Source of the DNA: an uncultured Fidelibacterota bacterium
GTDB lineage: Bacteria > Fidelibacterota > Marinisomatia > Marinisomatales > Marinisomataceae
Assembly: GCA_902576865.1 (NCBI GenBank)
Contig: CACGWZ010000003.1
Location: forward strand, 19,735 to 83,734
DNA length: 64,000 bases
Direction: 5' to 3'
The notes under the pieces are model-generated. The model was not told the origin of the DNA, ran no database searches, and saw only the letters and a program-made list of their open reading frames with translations. Positions 45,503-53,277 of this stretch are shown piece after piece (the first letter of the stretch is position 1; the number at the start of each line of letters is the position of its first letter). The position numbers and the translations under genes are program-made.

Positions 45503-47098
45503 ATGAGTAAAAATATTGAAAGAAAAAGTAGTTTTAAAAGCATAAGTGGTGATGATTTAAAGGACTTTTATTCATCATCAAGTAATGAAAAAAACTACAA
45601 TATAAATCCAGGAAGTTTTCCATATACTAGAGGTATTCATAAAAATATGTATAGGGGAAAATTGTGGACAATGAGACAATTTTCAGGATTTAGTACTCCT
45701 GAAGAAACTAATGAAAGGTATAAATATTTACTTAAAAATGGTCAAACTGGTTTATCTGTTGCTTATGATATGCCAACTTTGATGGGGTATGATCCAGATC
45801 ACGAGCTATCATCGGGAGAAGTTGGTGTTTGTGGCGTAAATGTAGCTTCTTTGAAGGATATGGAAATTCTTTTTGATGGAATAGATCTTGAAAAAATTTC
45901 GGTTTCACAGACAATAAATGGACCCGCAATCATTCTTTTTGCATTTTATGTAGCGCTTGCTAAAAAAAATGGAATTGATATTAGTAAATTGCGAGGAACT
46001 TTACAAAATGATGCATTAAAAGAGTATATGGCTCAAAAGGAGTGGATTTTTCCTCCTGAACCATCAGTAAAGCTTGTCGTTGATATTATCGAATATTGTT
46101 CTGAAAATATGCCTTTTTATAATCCTGTGTCTGTCAGTGGATATCATATAAGAGAAGCAGGATCTACTGCTGCGCAAGAGCTTGCTTTTACTCTAAATAA
46201 TGGATTTACATATATTGAAGAGTGTTTAGAAAGAGGATTAAAAATAGATGATTTTGCTCATAGATTATCTTTTTTCTTTAATGCTCACATGGATTTTTTT
46301 GAAGAAATTGCTAAATATAGGGCTGCAAGAAGAATTTGGGCAAATCGATTAAAAAATCAATATGGTGCAAAAAATGAAAGTTCACTAAAACTTAAATTTC
46401 ATACTCAAACAGCAGGATGCTCATTAACTGCTCAACAGCCAGAAAATAATATTGTGAGAACTGCCTTTGAAGCAATGTCAGCAGTTTTGGGCGGAACAAA
46501 TTCACTTCATACTAATTCATTGGATGAAACATTAGCATTACCTTCAGAAAAAGCTGCAAAAATAGCGCTCAGAACACAGCAAATTTTAGCTTTTGAAACT
46601 GGCGTCCCAAATGTAGCGGATCCTCTTGGTGGTTCATGGTATATAGAAGAGTTAACAGATAAGCTTGAAAAACAGGCATTAAAGTACTTTGGCGAAATAA
46701 AAGATATGGGTGGAACGGTGCAAGCTATTGAGGATGGTTATTTTCAAAAAAAAATATCTGAATCAGCATCTATTTATCAAGAATCAGTTGATTCTAAAGA
46801 AAGAATTATTGTAGGAGTAAATGATTTTGTTGAAGAGGATGAAGAGTTAGATATAGAGATTCTCAAAATTTCAAAAGATGCACAAGATACGCAAGAAAAC
46901 AAAATAAAAACTCTTAGAAAAAGTAGAGACAAAAAAACTTTGCAAGAAAAGATGAAAAAACTAAGCGATGCTTGTAAAAAAGATTTAAATTTAGTTCCTT
47001 TTTTAATAGAAGTAGCAGAGCGGGGCGGAACTGTAGGTGAAATCGTAGAAGTAATGAAAAAAGTTTATGGTGAATGGGAAGAATCTTTTGGATTATAA
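45503..47098 (+). CDS. methylmalonyl-CoA mutase, large-subunit catalytic domain
   Basis: 531 residues, the catalytic TIM-barrel alone: the usual C-terminal B12-binding domain (DxHxxG) is absent, so it must pair with a separate small subunit. Landmarks are RQFSGFSTPEETNERY, GLSVAYDMPTLMGYDPD, ISVSQTINGPA, TAGCSLTAQQPENN (shortened) and LGGTNSLHTNSLDE. It interconverts succinyl-CoA and (R)-methylmalonyl-CoA, a propionate/branched-chain route that needs adenosylcobalamin. A relative, isobutyryl-CoA mutase, cannot be fully excluded. A Shine-Dalgarno AAGGAAG precedes the ATG, one base after dxs. Confidence 0.93.
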   Translation: MSKNIERKSSFKSISGDDLKDFYSSSSNEKNYNINPGSFPYTRGIHKNMYRGKLWTMRQFSGFSTPEETNERYKYLLKNGQTGLSVAYDMPTLMGYDPDHELSSGEVGVCGVNVASLKDMEILFDGIDLEKISVSQTINGPAIILFAFYVALAKKNGIDISKLRGTLQNDALKEYMAQKEWIFPPEPSVKLVVDIIEYCSENMPFYNPVSVSGYHIREAGSTAAQELAFTLNNGFTYIEECLERGLKIDDFAHRLSFFFNAHMDFFEEIAKYRAARRIWANRLKNQYGAKNESSLKLKFHTQTAGCSLTAQQPENNIVRTAFEAMSAVLGGTNSLHTNSLDETLALPSEKAAKIALRTQQILAFETGVPNVADPLGGSWYIEELTDKLEKQALKYFGEIKDMGGTVQAIEDGYFQKKISESASIYQESVDSKERIIVGVNDFVEEDEELDIEILKISKDAQDTQENKIKTLRKSRDKKTLQEKMKKLSDACKKDLNLVPFLIEVAERGGTVGEIVEVMKKVYGEWEESFGL

Positions 47099-47101
47099 AT
47101 T

Positions 47102-47509
47102 ATGAATAAAGTTACTACATCAACTCTTATTATTTTTGTGTTAATTGCTGGTTGGGTCTTTTATCTAACAAATATCAAGAAAGATGATTCATTGACTGTG
47201 AGATATTATTCTATTTCAGAATTAGCTAAAGAATCAAATGATATTCGAAAAATAAAAGTTGGCGGCTACATAAAACCAAATTCGATAAACGTCTCAGAAG
47301 AAGATCAACTTGAAGTATCTTTTTTTGTGTATCAAAATAGTGATAGTGTGAAAGTTACTTATTATGGAATTAGACCAGACCTTTTTAAAGATGACGCTGA
47401 GGTTGTAGTCTCTGGTTCATATGCTAATAATCTTATTTCAGCTACAGAGTTGCAAACTAAATGTGCTTCAAGATATGAAGGCGATCTTAAAAACATTGAG
47501 AAAATATAA
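47102..47509 (+). CDS. ccmE: cytochrome c maturation protein CcmE, cysteine type
   Basis: 135 residues. An N-terminal transmembrane helix (residues 7-23) anchors a periplasmic OB-fold domain (about 30-112: VGGYIKPNSI, VTYYGIRPDLFKDDAEVVVSG, shortened). In most bacteria the heme is bound by His in an LAKHDENY motif; here the same place reads LQTKCASRYEGD, giving the C-x-x-x-Y form (Cys121, Tyr125). That variant is known from Desulfovibrio-type and archaeal Ccm systems. It hands heme from CcmABCD to CcmF. The stop overlaps ccmF by one base. Confidence 0.88.
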   Translation: MNKVTTSTLIIFVLIAGWVFYLTNIKKDDSLTVRYYSISELAKESNDIRKIKVGGYIKPNSINVSEEDQLEVSFFVYQNSDSVKVTYYGIRPDLFKDDAEVVVSGSYANNLISATELQTKCASRYEGDLKNIEKI

Positions 47510-49479
47510 TGATTTCTCAAATTGGTAGCATTGCAATCAGCTTAGCTGGAGGATTAATTTCCTCTTCTTTTATATTTTTAGGTTTATTCAAAAAATTTAA
47601 TAATCAAACATATTTACAGGTTGCTGAAAGGTCAATTCTAGCTACTTCATATTGTATTTTTTTATCATTTTTTTGTCTATTGAATGAGTTATTAATAAGT
47701 AATTTCAATTTACAGTATGTTGCTCAGTATACAAGCTATGAAACTCCAGTTTTTTTTAAAGTTACTGCACTTTGGGCAGGACAAGCTGGTTCGTTATTAT
47801 TTTGGTCTTTTATAACCGCTCTCTTTGCAGTTTCATATATTTTCACAACTTTAAAAAAATTGAAAGCATTAAAATTCCACTCCTATGTAATTTTATCTTT
47901 TATCTTCTCTTTTTTTATTGTCCTTTCAAATTTTATTGCAAATCCATTTGAACCCGTTTCTTCTGATATTGTTGTTCAAAATGGAAATGGACTGAATCCA
48001 TTATTACAAAATTTCTTTATGGCAATTCATCCGCCGATACTATATGTTGGTTTTACTGGTTCAGCTATTATTTTCATTATGGCTCTTGCAGCATCTATTT
48101 CTAAAGATATTTCTTTTGAATGGGTTCAATCAATTAGAAGATGGTCTTTATTTGTATGGACATTTTTATCTGCTGGAATTATTCTCGGAGGATATTGGGC
48201 ATATAATGAATTAGGTTGGGGAGGATATTGGGCATGGGATCCTGTTGAAAATTCATCATTAATGCCATGGCTTACTTTAACAGCTTTTATTCATTCATCG
48301 ATGATTCAAGAAAAGAGGGGTATGTTGAAAAAGTGGAACTTTTTACTTGCTACCTCAACTTATATTCTGGTCATACTTGGAACATTTATTACAAGAAGTG
48401 GAGTAATTTCATCTGTCCATTCCTTCACAGCTGAAAATCTTGGTCCCATGTTTTTTACATTTTTAGCTATACTAATACTTTATACTATTTTCTGGTTTTT
48501 TAAAAGAAAATCTTATTTAGATACTCCGGACAAAATTGATTCTTTTACATCAAGAGAAGGTGGATTCTTATATAATAATTTGGTTCTAATTCTAATGTGT
48601 TTCACAATTATGTGGGGAACTCTATTTCCAATTTTATCTGAGGCATGGGATGGTAACAAAATTTACGTGGGAGCTTCTTATTTTAACCAATTAAATATTC
48701 CGATAGGACTTGTATTATTATTTTTAATGGGGATTGGGCCTTTACTATCATGGAATTATACTTCTCAAAGTATTTTGCTTAATAGATTCAAATTACCATT
48801 TAGTGTAAGTTTTTTATCTGGAATAGGATATTTAATATTTTCAAACTCATTTCAAATTTATGTTTTCGTTGCTATAATAGGTGTTTCTTTTACTTTAAGC
48901 TCAATTTTAGGTGAATTTTATAAGTCTTATAAAAAACAAAAGAACTCATCAAATTTTTTACATTCAATCGTTAAAATGTTATTAAGTAATAGACATAAAA
49001 ATGGAGGTTATATAGTTCATATTGGAATTGTATTATTATTTATTGGTTTTATTGGTAGAGCTTTTGAGGTTGAAAAAGAATTTAGCTTATCACCAGGTGA
49101 ACAAATTTATTTTTCTAACTATGTTTTCAAGTTAAATAGTATTAAAAGTGAAGCACGAGATAATCATTATGCTTTTTTAAGTGAAATTGACGTTGTAGAC
49201 AGTAGTACAAATCAATTACTTGTTAATTTAAAACCTGAAAAAAGAATCTATTTTTATTGGAATTCAGATCCAGAAAAAAGACAGCCTCATAGTGAGTTAG
49301 ATATTTATAGCACCATTCAAAAAGATATATATTCCATTTTTTCTGGATATGATGCACAGAAAAATATCGGTTACTTTAAGATAATGATTAATCCTTTAGT
49401 AAATTGGGTGTGGATTGGTGGAGTATTAATGGTAATTGGCTCCCTATTTGCTTTTTGGCCTTCAAGGAGAAACAGTTAA
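47509..49479 (+). CDS. ccmF: heme lyase CcmF
   Basis: 656 residues with 13-15 predicted transmembrane segments. The tryptophan-rich WWD-type motif WGGYWAWDPVENSSLMPWL is intact, with the conserved histidines in HPPILYVGF, HSSMIQEKRG and VHIGIVLLFIGF. It ligates heme from holo-CcmE to the CxxCH of apocytochromes c at the outer face of the inner membrane. Normally works with CcmH (and CcmG); neither is seen next to it here. It directly follows ccmE and precedes a 29-residue ORF. Confidence 0.95.
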   Translation: MISQIGSIAISLAGGLISSSFIFLGLFKKFNNQTYLQVAERSILATSYCIFLSFFCLLNELLISNFNLQYVAQYTSYETPVFFKVTALWAGQAGSLLFWSFITALFAVSYIFTTLKKLKALKFHSYVILSFIFSFFIVLSNFIANPFEPVSSDIVVQNGNGLNPLLQNFFMAIHPPILYVGFTGSAIIFIMALAASISKDISFEWVQSIRRWSLFVWTFLSAGIILGGYWAYNELGWGGYWAWDPVENSSLMPWLTLTAFIHSSMIQEKRGMLKKWNFLLATSTYILVILGTFITRSGVISSVHSFTAENLGPMFFTFLAILILYTIFWFFKRKSYLDTPDKIDSFTSREGGFLYNNLVLILMCFTIMWGTLFPILSEAWDGNKIYVGASYFNQLNIPIGLVLLFLMGIGPLLSWNYTSQSILLNRFKLPFSVSFLSGIGYLIFSNSFQIYVFVAIIGVSFTLSSILGEFYKSYKKQKNSSNFLHSIVKMLLSNRHKNGGYIVHIGIVLLFIGFIGRAFEVEKEFSLSPGEQIYFSNYVFKLNSIKSEARDNHYAFLSEIDVVDSSTNQLLVNLKPEKRIYFYWNSDPEKRQPHSELDIYSTIQKDIYSIFSGYDAQKNIGYFKIMINPLVNWVWIGGVLMVIGSLFAFWPSRRNS

Positions 49480-49569
49480 ATGGAAATTTTTAATCAATCA
49501 TTTATATTCTTCTTTCTTTTGGTCATAATTTTTTATGTTTTTTGGCCAATAATTAAGCAAATGAAATAA
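49480..49569 (+). CDS. 29-residue single-helix membrane protein in the ccm operon
   Basis: ATG at 49480 follows the ccmF stop with no gap, and its own stop TAA shares one base with the ccmA ATG at 49569. The product (MEIFNQ, then SFIFFFLLVIIFYVFWPII, then KQMK) is a single transmembrane helix with a short acidic N-tail and a basic C-tail. This tight placement makes it likely to be translated. It is not CcmD, which lies after ccmC. I do not know its role; a heme-pathway accessory is the obvious hypothesis. Confidence 0.65.
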   Translation: MEIFNQSFIFFFLLVIIFYVFWPIIKQMK

Positions 49570-50168
49570 TGTTACAAGTAAAAAATCTTTCAAAGTCTTT
49601 TTCTAATATACCAATATTACACAATGTAAATTTTTCTTTAAAATTAGGAGAAATTTGTGCCATTGTTGGAAATAATGGTTCTGGAAAAACTACCTTTCTC
49701 AAATGCCTATCAGGACTAATGAACTTTGAGACTGGATCAATTGTGTTTAATTCTACCAACGGACATCTTTTTTTAAGCGACAAGCTAAATATTTTTGGTG
49801 ATTTAACTATTGAAGAAAATTTAAAGGTAATTTCTACTTATCATAATCAAAATTTCGAAAAGATTTTTTTTAACGATTCTCTTGCAATGCTTAATATTGA
49901 TCAATTCAAAGATATGCCATTGAAATTCTTATCAAGAGGAAATGTTCAACGTAATAAGCTTTGTATTGCAATGAATTTAAACTGGGACTATTTGTTGATT
50001 GATGAGCCATTTAGTAATTTGGACACAGAAGGCGTTAAAATTTTTATAGATATTTTTAATAATTTTAAATCAAAAAAAAAATCTATCATTTATTCTACTC
50101 ACCAAACTAATCAAGAGTTAGTTTATGATAAAATGATTTCAGTAGAAGATTTTAAGGTTAATAGATGA
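49569..50168 (+). CDS. ccmA: heme exporter ATPase CcmA
   Basis: 199 residues, short as usual. Walker A VGNNGSGKTTFL, signature LSRGNVQRNKL (an LSxGNxQ variant) and Walker B LLIDEPFSNLD are clear. CcmA powers release of holo-CcmE from CcmCD in the CcmABCD complex. It overlaps the small ORF by one base and ccmB by 4 bases. Confidence 0.93.
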   Translation: MLQVKNLSKSFSNIPILHNVNFSLKLGEICAIVGNNGSGKTTFLKCLSGLMNFETGSIVFNSTNGHLFLSDKLNIFGDLTIEENLKVISTYHNQNFEKIFFNDSLAMLNIDQFKDMPLKFLSRGNVQRNKLCIAMNLNWDYLLIDEPFSNLDTEGVKIFIDIFNNFKSKKKSIIYSTHQTNQELVYDKMISVEDFKVNR

Positions 50169-50824
50169 TTTTAAAACTAATCAAAAATGAGTTTTATTTA
50201 GAAAGAAAGTCATCATTTAATTTCCTATATATTTCATTCTTTGCAATTTCATGCTTAATGTTTTTGCTTTTTTCTTTTCCTTTATCCAAAATTTTTGATT
50301 CGACCGTGTTTTCTGGATTTTTTTGGATTATTATTTCGCTTTCAACAATCAAGCTAATTGAAAATTCTTTTGCTAGAGAAAAAGATTATAATATTTATGA
50401 TCTTATTTATTCATCGTCAATTGATTTATCAAAGATTTATTTTGCTAAAATATTTTCACTGAACTTAATTCTTTTGGGAGTTCAACTTGTAATATTTTTT
50501 AGTTACATGATTTTATCTGATTTAAGGTTTGAAATTATATCAAATCTTATTTTACTAAGTATTGTTACAAACTTTGGATTATTATCTTTTGGTATATTGA
50601 TTTTTTTATTAACAAATACTAACACCTCAAAAAGTTTTTTATTTCCAGTTATATTTTTTCCTTTAATAATTCCTATACTGATAAATGCATCAAATATTCT
50701 TTTTGGAATTATTATTGGAGAAATATCATCTTTATATATTCAATCTTGGTTGATATTATTAACTTTTGCCTTAATTGGAATCCTTCTGGGAATAAATTTA
50801 TTTGAAAGACTAATAAAACAATAA
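50165..50824 (+). CDS. ccmB: heme exporter membrane subunit CcmB
   Basis: 219 residues, six predicted transmembrane helices. LIKNEFYLERKSSFNF at the start and GILIFLLTNTNTSKSFLFPVIFFPLIIPI (family block around residues 140-170, shortened) fit CcmB. It is the transmembrane partner of CcmA. Coupled by overlap to ccmA and ccmC (TAATG). Confidence 0.9.
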   Translation: MILKLIKNEFYLERKSSFNFLYISFFAISCLMFLLFSFPLSKIFDSTVFSGFFWIIISLSTIKLIENSFAREKDYNIYDLIYSSSIDLSKIYFAKIFSLNLILLGVQLVIFFSYMILSDLRFEIISNLILLSIVTNFGLLSFGILIFLLTNTNTSKSFLFPVIFFPLIIPILINASNILFGIIIGEISSLYIQSWLILLTFALIGILLGINLFERLIKQ

Positions 50825-51471
50825 TGAGCTTAACTTTTTTTATAATTACCATTTTATTGATGATCTCAAATTTAGTTTGGATGATTTTTTTTACTCCAAT
50901 GGTTCCTAATCAAGAATGGGCACAAAAAATATTTTATCTCCATGTTCCAATAGCATGGTCTGGATTTTTAGCTTATTTCATTGTTATGGTAAGTGGAATT
51001 TGTTATCTCTACACAAAAAATCTTAAATATGACAGAATTGGTCTGGCATCAGCGGAGATAGGAACAATATTTACTTCCTTGGTCTTAATTACCGGACCTA
51101 TTTGGGCAACACCAATTTGGGGCCAGCCTTGGGTATGGGAACCAAGATTGATTACTACTCTAGTGCTCTTTCTGATTTATACAGGATATTTTATTATGAG
51201 AAATATTGGTTTTTATCGCCAAAGAACGGCACTAGTTTGTGCCATTATTGGAATTATTGCATTTCTTGACATACCAATCATTTTTGCATCTGTGAACTTC
51301 TGGGCAGCTGAAATTCAATCTCATCCTCAACTTGGTATGAATAAACAACCATCCGGGATTTTGAATCCATTTTTATTTTCTTTGTTATCATTTACTGCTT
51401 TAATGGTTTTTATGTTATTGTTAAAAATTGAAGTTTTAAAAAAGAAAGATATTGAGAATAGGTATGTATAA
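50824..51471 (+). CDS. ccmC: heme handling protein CcmC
   Basis: 215 residues, six transmembrane helices. HVPIAWSGF (His40) and the tryptophan-rich loop WGQPWVWEPRLIT correspond to the WWD domain WGTWWVWDARL; the aspartate is replaced by glutamate here. It binds heme with CcmE and starts the transfer. The second conserved His is replaced or shifted in IQSHPQLG. Its stop overlaps ccmD by 8 bases. Confidence 0.93.
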   Translation: MSLTFFIITILLMISNLVWMIFFTPMVPNQEWAQKIFYLHVPIAWSGFLAYFIVMVSGICYLYTKNLKYDRIGLASAEIGTIFTSLVLITGPIWATPIWGQPWVWEPRLITTLVLFLIYTGYFIMRNIGFYRQRTALVCAIIGIIAFLDIPIIFASVNFWAAEIQSHPQLGMNKQPSGILNPFLFSLLSFTALMVFMLLLKIEVLKKKDIENRYV

Positions 51472-51562
51472 TTATTTATCATACTTTTTGTCAGCACTTT
51501 TTGTTGTATTTATCACTATTTTAACTTGGTTTATTATTAACGTAAAAAAATATAGAGATTAG
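51464..51562 (+). CDS. ccmD: small heme-exporter protein CcmD
   Basis: 32 residues from ATG 51464, overlapping the ccmC stop by 8 bases, ending TAG at 51562. One transmembrane helix (SALFVVFITILTWFIIN) with a tyrosine-rich N-terminus (YNYLSYF) and a basic C-terminal tail (VKKYRD), the layout of CcmD. It stabilises the CcmABC-CcmE complex. Too short to be found by length-limited gene callers. Confidence 0.8.
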   Translation: MYNYLSYFLSALFVVFITILTWFIINVKKYRD

Positions 51563-51580
51563 TTCGGGGGAATTAAGATT

Positions 51581-52645
51581 ATGGAAAGAAAAATTGTACA
51601 TGTTGTTGGAACTGGAACAATCGGTGAACCGTTAATAGGTATTTTGTGTGAACAGAGAAGTAGTTTAGGAATAGATGAGGTTACATTTCATAAACAATCT
51701 CCATTAACCAAAGATGCACCTAAAATTAAAAATTTAATAGCTAAAGGTGCCAGACTTGCAGTTCATGAAGATAGGGTTGAGAGTTTTAAAGAAATTGGTT
51801 TAGAGCCTGAATTTACAATGGAAGAAGCCGTTTCTCGATGTTCTGTAGTAATTGATTGTACTCCTAAAGGTTTTGGCCATCAAAATAAAATAGATTTCTA
51901 TGAAAAATATGCTGACAAAGTTAAAGGTTTCCTTGCACAAGGAAGTGAAGATGGTTTTGGAAAGAAGTATGCTAGAGGAATTAATGATCACGTGATTAAT
52001 TCAGAAGACCAGTTCTTACAAGTTGTTTCTTGTAATACACACAATATTGCGTGTCTAGTTAATACCATAGCATTAAGCATTTCTCCTGATAATTTGATTG
52101 ATGGAAAATTTGTATGTGTTAGAAGAAGTAATGATATCAGTCAAACCGGTAGTTTTGTTCCTGCCCCAACAGTTAATGATCATGCGCATCCAGTTTATGG
52201 AACGCATCATGCAGAAGATGCTGCGGGATTATTTAAAACAATGAATCTTGACTTAGACCTGTTTTCTTCAGCAATGAAGGTTAATTCTCAATATATGCAT
52301 ACAGTATGGTTCAATTTGAAGCTCAAAGAGCCTACTTCAAAACAAAAAGTAATAGATTTACTTACAAGTAATGATAGAATCTCTTTAACAGAGCATCACT
52401 CCACAAATGAAGTATTTTCATTTGGAAGAGACCAAGGATTGTACGGTAGAATTTTAAATCAAACAGTCATAGTTGAAGATTCAATAAACGTTCGTAATGA
52501 TCACGAGGTTTCTGGATTTTGTTTTACACCACAAGATGGAAATTCAATACTTTCAAGCATTGCTGCGACTGTTAGATTTTTAAATCCACATTCATATCAA
52601 GATAAAATTAATTCCTTGGGTGGATTCTTCTTTGATAGAGTATAA
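51581..52645 (+). CDS. archaeal-type (class II) glyceraldehyde-3-phosphate dehydrogenase-like protein
   Basis: 354 residues. VVGTGTIGEPLIG is the dinucleotide fold. Around Cys151 the sequence VVSCNTHNIACL corresponds to the archaeal GAPDH active site SCNTTGL, but with Thr replaced by His. VRRSNDISQTGSFVPAPTVNDHAHPVYGTHHAEDAAG (shortened; VRR and PVYGTHH are key) resembles the archaeal histidine and phosphate contacts. No bacterial-type GAPDH is in the window. It may act as a dehydrogenase of a related aldehyde. It has a G-rich Shine-Dalgarno GGGGGAA and starts a new co-directional group after ccmD. Confidence 0.7.
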   Translation: MERKIVHVVGTGTIGEPLIGILCEQRSSLGIDEVTFHKQSPLTKDAPKIKNLIAKGARLAVHEDRVESFKEIGLEPEFTMEEAVSRCSVVIDCTPKGFGHQNKIDFYEKYADKVKGFLAQGSEDGFGKKYARGINDHVINSEDQFLQVVSCNTHNIACLVNTIALSISPDNLIDGKFVCVRRSNDISQTGSFVPAPTVNDHAHPVYGTHHAEDAAGLFKTMNLDLDLFSSAMKVNSQYMHTVWFNLKLKEPTSKQKVIDLLTSNDRISLTEHHSTNEVFSFGRDQGLYGRILNQTVIVEDSINVRNDHEVSGFCFTPQDGNSILSSIAATVRFLNPHSYQDKINSLGGFFFDRV

Positions 52646-53277
52646 TGTTAAATTATAAAAGAATTATTTCAGAACTTCTTGATCAAAATATTTACATTTT
52701 ATCAAACGAAAACAAAGAAGCAATTATTATTGATCCAGGTTTAGGCTTTGATTTAATTAATAATTACTTAAAGTCTCATAATTTAACACCAATAGCTGTT
52801 TTGGCTACTCATGCACACATTGATCATATTGCTTCTGCGAGCGATTGCATAAAAAATTATAATATTCCATTTTATATTTGCAGAGGGAATAGTATGATGC
52901 TTAATTATTACGATGTCATGAAAGGTTATATGAATGTTGTTTCAGAAAAACCAGAAGTAAGTCATTGGATTGAAGAGTCAGATAAAGAGTTAACTATTGG
53001 TTCATTTAAATTTAACGTTAATTATAATCCTGGACATTCTCCTGGATGTATGAGTTTTGAAATAGACTCACTTATCTTTTGTGGAGATTTAATTTTTAAG
53101 GGATCTATTGGCAGAACCGATCTTCAAACATCAAATCCAGCTCATATGGAAAAATCATTAGAAATGTTTGTAAATTCATTTGATGTAAATTCTACCTTGC
53201 TCCCTGGGCATCGTGAAATAACAACATTAGACTATGAATTAAAAACAAATCCATTTTTAGTGAAATATGCAAAATAA
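52645..53277 (+). CDS. metallo-beta-lactamase-fold hydrolase (glyoxalase II-like)
   Basis: 210 residues. Metal ligands in THAHIDHIA (HxHxDH), GHSPGCMSF, FCGDLIFKGSIGRTDL (Asp) and LLPGHREIT are all in place. The family hydrolyses thioesters such as lactoyl-glutathione, or handles persulphides; the substrate is unknown. It overlaps the GAPDH-like gene by one base and tilS by 11 bases, so is probably co-translated. Confidence 0.88.
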   Translation: MLNYKRIISELLDQNIYILSNENKEAIIIDPGLGFDLINNYLKSHNLTPIAVLATHAHIDHIASASDCIKNYNIPFYICRGNSMMLNYYDVMKGYMNVVSEKPEVSHWIEESDKELTIGSFKFNVNYNPGHSPGCMSFEIDSLIFCGDLIFKGSIGRTDLQTSNPAHMEKSLEMFVNSFDVNSTLLPGHREITTLDYELKTNPFLVKYAK

